Below are positions 34,598 through 43,155 of a stretch of DNA of 57,005 bases, in pieces. Under the pieces are notes generated by a model. That model saw only the letters and a program-made list of their open reading frames with translations, was not told the origin of the DNA and did not search any database. Numbering within the stretch: position 1 is the stretch's first letter; the number at the start of each line of letters is the position of its first letter. Made by a program: the position numbers and the translations under genes. This stretch comes from an uncultured Lachnospiraceae bacterium. Its GTDB lineage: Bacteria; Bacillota; Clostridia; Lachnospirales; Lachnospiraceae. The DNA lies in contig CAMEIX010000020.1 of NCBI GenBank assembly GCA_945919075.1, positions 1-57,005 on the forward strand. Reading direction: 5' to 3'.

Positions 34598-36128
34598 ACA
34601 TTCGAGAACTGGGAATGCAATGATAAATGTATTGACTGGTTCTGCTATGCAGATAGTAAATGTCATATTAGGATTTATTAGTAGATCTTTATTTATTTAT
34701 TTTCTTAATTCTGATTATTTGGGCGTGAACAGCCTATATACGAATATTTTGACTGTTCTGTCATTTGCTGAACTTGGAATTGGCAGCTCAATTGTTTTCA
34801 GCCTTTATAAACCCATTGCAGAAAAAGATAATTCTAAGATTCAAGCTTTGATGAAATTTTATAAAAAAGCTTACTTTTTAATTGGATTTTCTGTATTGGT
34901 AATGGGGTTATGTGTGATTCCTTTTTTGCCATACATTATTAAAGAAGTTCCTGATATTAAGGAAAACTTGACATTAATATATGTACTGTTTTTAATAAAT
35001 ACTTCAGCATCATATTTTTATAGTTATAAGAAGACTTTGATTACAGCAAATCAAAAAGACTACATTGTCCAATTATATTCGAGGATTTTTCAATTTGCTC
35101 AGATTGTTTTGCAGAGTGTGTTCTTATTCTTTACGCATCAATATATCACATACTTAGTAATTTATATATTATGTACATTAGGACAGAATATTGCACTTTC
35201 AATTAAAGCGGATAAAATGTATCCGTTTATAACGGAAAGAAATGATAATAAACTTAGCGAGAAAGAAACAAAACAAATATTCGCAAATGTAAAAGCACTG
35301 TTTGTATATAAAATTGGATCAGTAATACTTAATGGAACAGATAATATTATCATTTCGTCTATTATTAATGTTACTGCAGTAGGCATAGCTTCAAATTATA
35401 CTATGCTGATGAATAACGTGACGAATATCATAGGCGGATCTATTAACTCCATTACTGCAAGTGTTGGAAATTTATCGGTAAGTGGGAATAAAGAACAGAT
35501 TCGTAACGTAATGCATCAGTTGCTGATATTATGTGTTTGGCTTTATGGATTCGTTTCTATAGGATTTTTTGTATTGGCAAATGATTTCATTGATCTGTGG
35601 ATTGGAAAAAAATATCTATTGGATCAGAGTGTGGTATTTGCAATCATTTTTAGTTTGTATATTAATGGGGTGCAATATTCAGCATATATATTTAGAACAA
35701 CTCAAGGACTATTTATGCAGAGTCGCTGGGTGCCAATGATTTCTGCAATAATCAACATAGTTCTTTCAATTTGGTGGGGAAAAAAAGGTGGGTTGGCAGG
35801 TATTTTTATAGCAACAGGCATTTCAAGGCTGGTTACAACGACTGTTGTTGATCCATGGCTTGTATATAAAAATAATTTTAATGAAAAACCTTTCGAGTAT
35901 TATTTTAAATATATAGTTGAGACATGTGGTGTGGTGTTTAATGGAGTTATACAGTATTGGTTGGTTGAACATATTTTGATTGATGATTGGTTGGGATTTA
36001 CTATAAAATTTATTGTGATTTGCGTTACTACGAATTTGATATTTCTGGTGGAGTATGGATGGACTAAGGATTTTAAAGCTTTAGTGAATAGAGTTTTACC
36101 AAGATTTACAAAAGGAGAAAAAAGTTGA
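34590..36128 (+). CDS. Wzx-type polysaccharide flippase
   Basis: A 512-residue MATE/MOP superfamily exporter with about 12-14 spans. The N-terminus carries GNAMINVLTGSAMQIVNVIL and FLNSDYLGVNSLYTNILTVL, typical of the polysaccharide transporter (PST) family. It moves undecaprenyl-linked repeat units across the membrane. The start at 34590 is preferred because GGAGG lies 6 nt before it; two in-frame upstream ATGs lack spacing. Confidence 0.88.
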   Translation: MTKHSRTGNAMINVLTGSAMQIVNVILGFISRSLFIYFLNSDYLGVNSLYTNILTVLSFAELGIGSSIVFSLYKPIAEKDNSKIQALMKFYKKAYFLIGFSVLVMGLCVIPFLPYIIKEVPDIKENLTLIYVLFLINTSASYFYSYKKTLITANQKDYIVQLYSRIFQFAQIVLQSVFLFFTHQYITYLVIYILCTLGQNIALSIKADKMYPFITERNDNKLSEKETKQIFANVKALFVYKIGSVILNGTDNIIISSIINVTAVGIASNYTMLMNNVTNIIGGSINSITASVGNLSVSGNKEQIRNVMHQLLILCVWLYGFVSIGFFVLANDFIDLWIGKKYLLDQSVVFAIIFSLYINGVQYSAYIFRTTQGLFMQSRWVPMISAIINIVLSIWWGKKGGLAGIFIATGISRLVTTTVVDPWLVYKNNFNEKPFEYYFKYIVETCGVVFNGVIQYWLVEHILIDDWLGFTIKFIVICVTTNLIFLVEYGWTKDFKALVNRVLPRFTKGEKS

Positions 36129-36129
36129 A

Positions 36130-36567
36130 ATGAAAGAGATAGTAATAGGATATACTACGGGCGTATATGATATGTTTCATATTGGGCACTTAAATATACT
36201 CCGGAAAGCAAAGGAACAATGTGATTATTTGATTGTTGGTGTAAGCACTGACGAGTTAGTTCAGCGTGAAAAAAACAAGATGCCCGTTATTCCTTACGAA
36301 GAACGTGCTGCCATTGTTGGGGCGATAAAATATGTTGATCAAGTGGTTTCACAAGTTGATAAGGATAAACTTGGAGCATGGAATAAATATCACTTTAATA
36401 AGATGTTTGTCGGTTCTGACTGGAAAGGGACACCTCAGTGGGAACAATATGAAGAACAATTTGGGGGAGTGGGAGTGGAAATTGTTTATCTACCGCATAC
36501 AGATGGTATTTCTAGTACATTGTTAACAGGAGTAATTAAAAATATTTTAAATGATCAACCCGAGTAA
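36130..36567 (+). CDS. TagD-like glycerol-3-phosphate cytidylyltransferase family enzyme
   Basis: A 145-residue nucleotidyltransferase. The HxGH motif lies in TGVYDMFHIGHLNILRKAKE. An SDWKGTPQW segment and HTDGISSTLL at the C-terminus match the RxxGISST motif, with His at the Arg position. TagD-type enzymes make CDP-glycerol; related ones make CDP-ribitol or ADP-heptose. Together with LicD it suggests a phospho-polyol decoration on the polymer. Intact and full length, followed at once by a truncated relative. Confidence 0.85.
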   Translation: MKEIVIGYTTGVYDMFHIGHLNILRKAKEQCDYLIVGVSTDELVQREKNKMPVIPYEERAAIVGAIKYVDQVVSQVDKDKLGAWNKYHFNKMFVGSDWKGTPQWEQYEEQFGGVGVEIVYLPHTDGISSTLLTGVIKNILNDQPE

Positions 36568-36582
36568 CGGGGAGCAAAGTAA

Positions 36583-36656
36583 ATGTTTATAATGTAAAGT
36601 ATAAGATCGGCCTTATAATCGGCATGTATGACATGTTGCACATAGGTCGTTTGTAA
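36583..36656 (+). pseudogene. Truncated cytidylyltransferase N-terminus
   Basis: The frame ending at the TAA (36654-36656) reads KYKIGLIIGMYDMLHIGRL. This is the nucleotide-binding start of a second TagD-like enzyme, cut off right at the HIGH-type motif (HIGR here). GGGGAG precedes it. The break marks the left edge of the rearranged zone. Confidence 0.7.
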
Positions 36657-36695
36657 ACACTTATTCATGTGCACCATAAGATAAAAGAAAGCGCC

Positions 36696-36983
36696 ATTTG
36701 ACTGTCAATTCCTATAAATTTGTTCTATGACTGTTTAAATTCCGTTCGCTGAAGTCCAGACTGCGAAGTCTGATAATTTCGCGATATTTGGTCATGGTTT
36801 TGACCCTCCTTATAGTGTATTTACACCAATCGGTGCATGAATACAGTATAAGGAATCTATACAACGGTTTCCACAAGTCTGGAATCCTGATTTTCTTGTG
36901 CCGGAATAGTGGCTCTATGCTGCGCCGGAATGGTGGCTCTCAAACTCCGGACAGGTGGCTCAACGAGAGCCGGAATACTCAAC
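36696..36983 (-). mobile_element. IS21-family end remnant
   Basis: The minus strand starts an IstA-like peptide (36712-36795). To the right, up to about 36983, are copies of the subterminal motif CCGGAAT...GTGGCTC (36901-36980), typical of IS21-family ends. Everything beyond the first 27 codons of istA is missing. The element is dead. Confidence 0.7.
36712..36795 (-). pseudogene. istA fragment (N-terminal 27 codons)
   Basis: It reads MTKYREIIRLRSLDFSERN and then ends at TAG after a further eight residues. This matches the N-terminal helix-turn-helix start of IS21 transposase IstA. GGAGGG lies at the right distance upstream. Confidence 0.75.
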
Positions 36984-37100
36984 TGCACAGCTAAAAGAGA
37001 GAAAAAATGCCGGTTTCATGCTCCCAAAGACGTATTTTTTAGGTGAAGAAAATTATAAACATCCGGGAAAAACGGTAAGGACCTACAATAATATTTGACG
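36984..37100 (+). pseudogene. Fragment of an fkp-like gene
   Basis: Bases 36984-37038 match 38324-38378 inside the intact fkp with 8 differences in 55. The fragment reads TAQLKERKNAGFMLPKTYF, against RAQLKERENAGFLPPKTHF in the intact protein. After that the frame leaves homology and ends at TGA. It abuts the IS21 end exactly, so an IS21 insertion and deletion have destroyed one fkp copy. Confidence 0.7.
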
Positions 37101-37131
37101 TTAAAACGTAAAGTGAAATAATTAAAAATAG

Positions 37132-37160
37132 TTGACCGAAACAACGTATTATGCTATTCT
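37132..37160 (+). promoter_or_regulatory. Conserved promoter of Rpn copy 1
   Basis: TTGACC, 17-nt spacer, TATTCT. The same promoter and leader (to AGGAGG) precede the other two copies at 42612 and 45693. Confidence 0.65.
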
Positions 37161-37193
37161 GAACTTAGGATTCCTCTGAGACAGGAGGACTAA

Positions 37194-37906
37194 TTGAGTA
37201 AAACACTACAGGATTTAACTTTAAAGAACAGTTTTATGTTTGCAGCAGTCATGTCAGATGCTGAAAACTGCAAGGCTCTACTGGAACGCATTCTGGAAAT
37301 CGCAATCGACCACGTGGTGGTGGATAAGGAAAAGAGCTTTATTTACCATCCGGAATACAAGAGCGTGCGGCTGGACGTGTACGCCAAGGATGAAAAGGGC
37401 AGCCATTTCAACATTATGATCCCTTCGGACTGGAAAAATACCGTTACACAGTGAAGAGTTCCTTTTTGGAGGATGAAAGTTTTTCGTACGATGACGGTAG
37501 TTATACGGTTTTCTTAAGCACCAAAGGTGAGAACAGGGATGAGGTTCCAAAGGAACTGGTATCTTTCTTGGAATACGCCGGTGCAGACCGGGAACAGGCA
37601 GAAAAGGATTTCCATGACGAGTATGTAAGCCGACTGCAGGAAACAGTAGCCAAAATCAGGCAAGACAGGGAAATGGGGGTAAGGTATATGCTGTTCAGTG
37701 AACTTTTGAAGGACGAATTTTTAGCCGGTGAAGCCAAAGGTAAAGCATATTCCATTATCATGTTCCTTAATGTCCTTGGCGATGTATCGGAAGAACTTGC
37801 GTCCAAAATACGTCAGGTTACAGATGCAGAAAAACAGGATGAACTTCTGAAATTGGCGGCTGTATCAAAAACAGTGGAAGAATTTGAAGAAAAAGCAGGA
37901 CTTTAA
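37194..37906 (+). pseudogene. Rpn-family PD-(D/E)XK nuclease, copy 1, internally deleted and frameshifted
   Basis: It is the same gene as 45755-46588, with TTG start and AGGAGG. It lacks 133 nt corresponding to 45974-46106 of the intact copy. The lost part includes the catalytic ExQ segment and throws the rest out of frame, so the first part ends at about 37454. The C-terminal half (37451-37906) stays open and close in sequence (KGENRDEVPKELVSFLEYAG). Inactive unless the C-terminal half is made alone. Confidence 0.85.
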
Positions 37907-38065
37907 GCAAACTTTCTTATTTATCTAATGTTTCAAGTTTATCTAATGTTTCAAATCTATTTAATGATTTTCAAGCGGCCGAATCGGCCAAATTCATAAT
38001 TCAGCAAAATACAAGAGAAAATCAGAGGAATCCTTATTTTCGGTATGCAGAAGAAAAGTAGATAT
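37907..38065. repeat. 3' flank shared by Rpn copies 1 and 2
   Basis: This flank matches 42991-43148 over most of its length, including paired TTTATCTAATGTTTCAA units and CAGAGGAATCCTTATTTT. A GGCCGAATCGGCC palindrome (37977-37989) is perfect here and diverged in the other copies. Gene plus flanks were therefore duplicated as one unit of about 1 kb. Confidence 0.75.
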
Positions 38066-38168
38066 ATCTATTTTTTTATGTTACAATAGGATAGGCACAC
38101 ATCTATCGTTAGGACAGGGGCTTTTCATTCGTGATTATGTGTGTACTACAGAAAACGAAAGAATAACT

Positions 38169-41100
38169 ATGAATAATATCAAAAACCTTACTTCTTTATT
38201 TTTATCACAATCGTATATGGATGCGTGGGAGGATTACAAGCGTGCACTTACCAGGCCGGGCTTCGCATGCTGGGATTATGTGATTCTGACGGCTTCGAAT
38301 GAGCAGCAGGCAATGGGATTTCGTGCACAGTTAAAAGAGAGAGAAAATGCCGGCTTTTTGCCGCCAAAGACGCATTTTGCGGTGATACCGGATCCTCATG
38401 GAAAGCGGGTGGGTTCCGGCGGAGCCACACTTGGTGTTATCCGTTATATTGCTAAGCAGACAGGCAACCATGATTTTAAAGGTCTTCGAATACTGGTAAT
38501 TCATTCCGGTGGGGACTCCAAAAGAGTGCCCCAGTATTCTGCTTTGGGAAAATTGTTTTCCCCGGTTCCCCATGAATTGCCGAACGGAAGATCCTCCACA
38601 CTTTTTGATGAATTTATGATTGTTATGGCATCCGTAGCCGGAAGAATACGTGAGGGAATGTTGCTTCTTTCCGGAGATGTTCTTTTATTGTTTAATCCGC
38701 TCTTAGTGGATTATTCGGGAAACGGTGCAACGGCAATCTCCTTTAAGGAGAGTGTGGAGACCGGAAAGAATCATGGGGTCTTTTTACGTGGGGATGATGG
38801 AAATGTAAAGAGATTTCTGCATAAACAATCTGTGGATAATTTGAGAAAACAGGGTGCAGTTAATGAACAGAACTGTGTGGATATTGATACCGGTTCCGTT
38901 ATTTTTTCACCGCAGATGTTAAGTGGATTATACAGCTTGATTTCGGAGAATGGAGTGGTAATAGACGCTTCTTTTGAAAGATATGTCAACGAAAAAGTAA
39001 GATTATCACTTTATGGGGATTTCCTATATCCGTTATCTACGGACGCAACATTAGAGGATTTTTATAAAGAAAATCCGGAAGGGGAGATGTGTGAGGAACT
39101 TTTGGATGCCAGAAAGGCGGTCTGGGAAGTACTGCATTCTTTCCGCTTAAAACTACTTCGTCTGGCACCGGCTAAATTTATCCATTTTGGTACCTCCAGA
39201 GAAATCTTGCAGCTTATGTCTTCCGGCGTGGAAGAATACGAGGGCTTGGGATGGAGCAGACATGTAAACAGTAGTTTCTCCGGTAATACGGCCGGATATA
39301 ACAGTGTGCTTTCTTTAAGGGCAAAGTGCGGCGAAAACTGTTATTTTGAAAATAGCTATGTGCACCATGGTAGCGTAATTGGTGACAATGTGATTCTTTC
39401 CTATGTGGATGTGAACGGAAAGCGGATTCCCGATAATGTTGTGCTCCATGGCTTAAAACAAAAGGATGGTCGTTTTGTAGCCAGAATATATGGCATTATG
39501 GATAATCCGAAAGGGGATGTTAAGGGTGATTTCCTTGGTTCTTCCCTGCATGCTTTCATGGAGAAGTATGCCCTTTCTGCCGAAACACTTTGGGAAGGTG
39601 ACGGGGATCATACCATCTGGAATGCAAAATTATATCCATCCTGTCCGAACATAGACGAAGCCGTGGATGCAGCACTAAATCTGTATGATTTGTTAAACGG
39701 CAGAGGAAATCTGGAAGCGTGGGTGAATGCTGACAGAAAGAGCCTTTGCTCTGGATTTAATGAGGCAGATGCGCAGGCGATTATTGATTGGGATACCCGC
39801 ATGGGGGATTTAGTGCGGATGGACCGGATTGCCAAACTGATTGAAAATGGTGAGCCCGCGGAAAAGGCGATTCCCATATTAAACAGCACGAAATTGACTT
39901 CCATACAGGAACAGTGGTTGGAGAGAAATTTGCGGAATGCGGATTTTAGGAAGAGAATTCGGCTGTATTTTTACATAGGGACAGCTCTCGGTGGCACAAA
40001 GGGGGAAGAATATCTTTCCAAAAGCTTTGAATGCATCGGTGAGGGTATCCTGAAAGCGACAGTTCAGGATATTGTAACGCAGGAGAATTGTCATATTGTG
40101 AAGGAATGGCACAAAGTTTCATTGCCGTTACGTGTGAACTGGGGTGGCGGGTGGAGTGATACACCGCCCTATTGCAATGAGATGGGTGGAACGGTCTTAA
40201 ATGCGGCCATCTTATTGAATAACGAATGCCCGGTTGAAGTGACTCTGGTACGGATAGAGGACAGAAAAATTGTTTTTGACAGCCGCGATATGGATGTGCA
40301 CGGAGAGTTTTCGGAAATCGGGGAACTGCAGCGTACCGGAGATCCTTATGACTCCTTTGCTTTGCAGAAAGCAGCTCTTGTAGCATGTGGTATTATTCCA
40401 CAAAGCGGGGGGAATCTGACTAAGATTCTGGACAGAATCGGTGGTGGATTTGAGATGCATTCCGAGGTGACGGGTGTCCCCAAAGGCAGTGGATTGGGGA
40501 CAAGCAGTATTCTGGCAGCTGCCTGCGTGAAAGCATTACTGGAATTTATGGGCATTGCCTATTCGGAAGATACCTTGTATGGAACCGTACTTAGAATGGA
40601 GCAGATTATGTCCACCGGTGGCGGATGGCAGGATCAGGTCGGAGGCCTTTCTGCCGGAATTAAGATGATTACGTCCAAACCCGGAATCAGGCAGGACATT
40701 AAGGTGGAACATTTGCATTTGCAGCCTGAAACAATGAAAGAATTGCAGGAACGTTTTGTATTGATTTATACCGGGCAGAGACGTCTTGCCAGAAATTTGT
40801 TGCGGGATGTTGTGGGTCGCTTTATCGGGGCAAACCCGGACGCTGTATATGCATTATCAGAAATCCAGGTTGTTGCAGGAAAAATGCAGAGTGCATTGGA
40901 AAAAGGGGATATTGATAGCTTTGCTGCCTTACTGAACGAACATTGGAAGCTGTCCAAGACTTTAGATGCCGGAAGCAGTAATATTTTAATTGAACAAATC
41001 TTTGAATCGATAGAAGACCTGATTGACGGAAGAATGATTTGCGGTGCAGGCGGTGGCGGCTTCCTACAGTGCATCATGAAAAAGGACTGCACAGTAGAAC

Positions 41101-41171
41101 AAATTCACAGCAGATTAAAGGCCATATTCCAGGACAGCGACATAGATGTCTGGGATTGCCGGCTGACATAA
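38169..41171 (+). CDS. fkp: Bifunctional L-fucokinase / L-fucose-1-phosphate guanylyltransferase (Fkp)
   Basis: A 1000-residue fusion enzyme that turns free L-fucose into GDP-L-fucose. The N-terminal half is the guanylyltransferase, with PDPHGKRVGSGGATLGVIRY near residue 80 and a fucose pyrophosphorylase-like region with beta-helix rungs up to about 460. The C-terminal half is a GHMP kinase: WGGGWSDTPPYCNEMGG at about 657, ATP loop PKGSGLGTSSILAAA at about 770 and GAGGGGFLQCIMKK near the end. The domain order and length match Fkp of Bacteroides. The start at 38169 gives the usual N-terminus but its ribosome site is weak; GTG at 38139 is an alternative. An fkp fragment lies upstream at 36984. 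Confidence 0.9.
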   Translation: MNNIKNLTSLFLSQSYMDAWEDYKRALTRPGFACWDYVILTASNEQQAMGFRAQLKERENAGFLPPKTHFAVIPDPHGKRVGSGGATLGVIRYIAKQTGNHDFKGLRILVIHSGGDSKRVPQYSALGKLFSPVPHELPNGRSSTLFDEFMIVMASVAGRIREGMLLLSGDVLLLFNPLLVDYSGNGATAISFKESVETGKNHGVFLRGDDGNVKRFLHKQSVDNLRKQGAVNEQNCVDIDTGSVIFSPQMLSGLYSLISENGVVIDASFERYVNEKVRLSLYGDFLYPLSTDATLEDFYKENPEGEMCEELLDARKAVWEVLHSFRLKLLRLAPAKFIHFGTSREILQLMSSGVEEYEGLGWSRHVNSSFSGNTAGYNSVLSLRAKCGENCYFENSYVHHGSVIGDNVILSYVDVNGKRIPDNVVLHGLKQKDGRFVARIYGIMDNPKGDVKGDFLGSSLHAFMEKYALSAETLWEGDGDHTIWNAKLYPSCPNIDEAVDAALNLYDLLNGRGNLEAWVNADRKSLCSGFNEADAQAIIDWDTRMGDLVRMDRIAKLIENGEPAEKAIPILNSTKLTSIQEQWLERNLRNADFRKRIRLYFYIGTALGGTKGEEYLSKSFECIGEGILKATVQDIVTQENCHIVKEWHKVSLPLRVNWGGGWSDTPPYCNEMGGTVLNAAILLNNECPVEVTLVRIEDRKIVFDSRDMDVHGEFSEIGELQRTGDPYDSFALQKAALVACGIIPQSGGNLTKILDRIGGGFEMHSEVTGVPKGSGLGTSSILAAACVKALLEFMGIAYSEDTLYGTVLRMEQIMSTGGGWQDQVGGLSAGIKMITSKPGIRQDIKVEHLHLQPETMKELQERFVLIYTGQRRLARNLLRDVVGRFIGANPDAVYALSEIQVVAGKMQSALEKGDIDSFAALLNEHWKLSKTLDAGSSNILIEQIFESIEDLIDGRMICGAGGGGFLQCIMKKDCTVEQIHSRLKAIFQDSDIDVWDCRLT

Positions 41172-41190
41172 GGGACGTTCCTTTTGTCTT
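41171..41190 (+). repeat. RAYT/REP-like repeat core
   Basis: AGGGACGTTCCTTTTGTCTT starts at the last base of the fkp stop codon. The identical sequence in the same orientation at 41621-41640 flanks the small toxin locus between them. Confidence 0.75.
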
Positions 41191-41229
41191 GGTTAACTCA
41201 AAGAAATAGAACAAATGTTCGAAATTTTA

Positions 41230-41258
41230 TTGAGCTGAAGACTATAGTGTGGTATAAT
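41230..41258 (+). promoter_or_regulatory. Promoter of the second toxin mRNA
   Basis: TTGAGC (41230-41235), 17-nt spacer, TATAAT (41253-41258). It gives a long leader of about 110 nt before the ATG, as usual for type I toxins. Confidence 0.65.
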
Positions 41259-41372
41259 AGAGTAGTCAGTAGGACAGAGGATATTCTTTGGATGATACCG
41301 CCTATTTTACATAGGAGGGAGGTGAACAACCTTTGAAATAAGAGCATTTTGCTCGGGAAGGAAGTGAGCCTT

Positions 41373-41492
41373 ATGACAGTCATGGAGATTTTTACGCTGC
41401 TGTTGGTGTTATTCGCCGGCGGCACGTTCATGCTTTCAATCATCACTTTTGTCATCAAGGTAATTGAGACAAGAGACAAAAAAAGAAAGTAG
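41373..41492 (+). CDS. Putative holin-like type I toxin (Hol-Tox)
   Basis: A 39-residue peptide starting MTVMEIFTLLLVLFAGGTF. One membrane span covers about residues 5-28 and the tail KVIETRDKKRK is strongly basic. This is the classic form of Firmicutes holin-like/TxpA-type toxins. GGAAGGAAG lies about 8 nt before the ATG. The TAG stop is inside a 12-bp terminator stem. An antisense promoter with consensus elements faces it from the right. The two repeat cores at 41171 and 41621 bracket the whole locus. Confidence 0.75.
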   Translation: MTVMEIFTLLLVLFAGGTFMLSIITFVIKVIETRDKKRK

Positions 41493-41569
41493 TTATCCTC
41501 GACCCCCAAAGTTTAGGATAACTACTTCTTAAACTCATTGGCGGAAACATCGAAAGATGCCTCCTACTG
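41475..41569 (-). ncRNA. Candidate antisense antitoxin RNA of the second toxin locus
   Basis: From the promoter at 41576-41604, transcription would start near 41569. It would run through the shared hairpin and stop in the T-run opposite 41477-41484, giving an RNA of about 95 nt. It overlaps the 3' end of the toxin mRNA. A short frame with AGGAGG is present on this strand but looks incidental. The promoter and terminator are seen; the RNA is inferred. Confidence 0.55.
41489..41529. terminator. Bidirectional terminator shared by toxin mRNA and antisense RNA
   Basis: A perfect 12-bp stem AGTAGTTATCCT (41489-41500) / AGGATAACTACT (41515-41526). T-rich sequence follows on the plus strand and a T-run on the minus strand. 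Confidence 0.85.
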
Positions 41570-41575
41570 ATAAAG

Positions 41576-41604
41576 ATTATACCACGTGGCGGTGGCTTTG
41601 TAAA
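41576..41604 (-). promoter_or_regulatory. Antisense promoter facing the second toxin gene
   Basis: On the minus strand: TTTACA (41604-41599), exactly 17 nt, TATAAT (41581-41576). It is embedded in a TACCACGTGG/CCACGTGGTA inverted repeat (41580-41618). Confidence 0.7.
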
Positions 41605-41620
41605 CCCCACGTGGTATTTC

Positions 41621-41640
41621 AGGGACGTTCCTTTTGTCTT
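41621..41640 (+). repeat. RAYT/REP-like repeat core, second direct copy
   Basis: Identical to 41171-41190 and in the same orientation. Confidence 0.75.
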
Positions 41641-41679
41641 GTTAAGAAAGGGGGGGCATCTGCCGATGCCCCCTGCTTA

Positions 41680-42383
41680 TTATTCTTCAGTTTCTTTCAT
41701 TACCATTTCACGGTATTTTTCTCTTTCTTTCTGCTCAATGCACAAATAATCCATGGCCTGGTCGATGGTACAGCATAGTGTATTCATGAGGTTTTGTATG
41801 TCTTCCGATCTGCTTTTCTCTGCACCGTTTTCCCGCTCTGCTGCAGCCATCAGTGCCTTTTCCCTTTCTTCATCATACTCAAATATGCTCATTCCAATCG
41901 CCTCCCCGCGGTTTTTTCGTAAAAACTCTGCCAAAACGCCATCTTTGATGCAATCATTAACCGCCTTCTCGACTGCTTCTTTCAATTGCATATGCCTGCT
42001 ATTTTCCTGCACTCTGCTTACATACGTTGCATATTGCTCAAGCATGGGGCATTTTACCTTCAATTCTTTATTGTAGCCTTCGCCGATATTGAGCTGGATA
42101 ACCATAAGCTCCAATGCCGGCTCTTTCACTTTTATCTCAAAAGCATCTGAAAGTTTCAATTCCTTTTCTCAGGCTGCTTTGTGGTCCCATTGTAAAATAC
42201 TACAAAGAAAGGCGTCGGCAGTTTCACCAGCCTTGTTGCATACATGCTATTATTCGAAACCATCCCCTGATACTCTTCTGCAATATAGATCAAATCTCTT
42301 AATGGCATGTTCATATTTACAGAAGATTGATGCTCGTACAGATTTATACGCCCATCAATGATAAGCGCCAGATCAATATTCAT
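41680..42383 (-). pseudogene. Second-type Rpn/PD-(D/E)XK family gene, N-truncated and frameshifted
   Basis: The first part (42383-42156) reads LALIIDGRINLYEHQSSVNM followed by NMPLRDLIYIAEEYQG and then FFVVFYNGTTKQPEKRN. A second frame continues MKLSDAFEIKVKEPALELMV to 41680. Joining them needs one extra base in the AAAAGGAATTG run near 42158-42168, restoring PEKRELKLSDAF as in the family. The usual N-terminal 60-70 residues before DLALIIDG are also missing. Belongs to the Rpn recombination-promoting nuclease/putative transposase group, but a different subfamily from the copies at 37.2, 42.7 and 45.8 kb. Confidence 0.75.
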
Positions 42384-42611
42384 TTGTCCTCCTTCGCAGG
42401 AGTATTCTTCAAATCTCCTGCTTTAATTTTTTGTGATTTAAAGCATAGATTTTCAGAATTTTAGAATTATGAGAAATTACTAATTGAATGTTAGAAATGT
42501 GTGCTTCCTTATCAGTATAACATGCCCTTTTTTTGCTTGCAAGAAAAAGTGGAGGTAGGGACACTTCTTTTGCATTAACGTTAAAGCGTAAAATAAAATA
42601 ATTAAAAATAG

Positions 42612-42640
42612 TTGACTGAAACAACGCATTATGCTATTCT
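42612..42640 (+). promoter_or_regulatory. Conserved promoter of Rpn copy 2
   Basis: TTGACT, 17-nt spacer, TATTCT. Followed by the same leader and AGGAGG as copies 1 and 3. Confidence 0.65.
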
Positions 42641-42669
42641 GAGCTTAGGATTACTCTGAGACAGGAGGA

Positions 42670-42990
42670 CTGCAGGAAATAGTAGCCAAAATCAGGCAAG
42701 ACAGGGAAATGGGGGTAAGGTATATGCTATTCAGTGAACTTTTGCAGGATGAATTTACTGCCGGTAAAGCACAGGGTGAAGCAATCGGTGAAGCAAGAGG
42801 GGAAGCAAGAGGGGAAGCAAGAGGTAAAGCATATGCCATTACCGTGCTCCTGAATATGCTCGGCGATGTACCGGAAGAACTTGCGTCCAAGATCCGTCAG
42901 GTTACAGATGCAGGGAAGCAGGAGGAACTTCTGAAATTGGCGGCTGTATCCACGTCCGTGGAAGAGTTTGCAAAAAAAGCAGGACTTTAA
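42670..42990 (+). pseudogene. Rpn-family copy 2, reduced to its C-terminal third
   Basis: The ribosome site joins directly to the codons for LQEIVAKIRQDREMGVRYML. Relative to the intact copy 577 nt are gone, with GACT at both ends of the deletion (45749-45752 and 46326-46329 in the intact copy). The nuclease core is lost. The remaining helical tail stays open, with an in-frame expansion GEARGEARGEARGKA not seen in the other copies. An ATG at 42709 could start an 93-residue product. Confidence 0.8.
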
Positions 42991-43148
42991 GCAAAATTTT
43001 TATTTATCTAATAGTTCAGGTTTATCTAATGTTTCAAATCTATTTAATGATTTTCAAATGGCCGAATCGACCAATTTAATAATTCAGCAAAATACAAGAG
43101 AAAATCAGAGGAATCCTTATTTTTGGTATGCAGAAGAAAAGTAGATAT
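42991..43148. repeat. 3' flank of Rpn copy 2
   Basis: Paralogous to 37907-38065, showing that gene and flanks moved together. Confidence 0.75.
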
Positions 43149-43155
43149 AAGCGTT

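Noticed and set aside
36788..36994. Plus-strand 68-codon frame over the IS21 end
   Set aside because: It covers the subterminal repeats of the element and has no ribosome site or known similarity.
41475..41560. Small minus-strand frame with an AGGAGG inside the antisense RNA
   Set aside because: It runs through the terminator stem into the T-run, so it would not be transcribed in full; the RNA is better explained as non-coding antitoxin.
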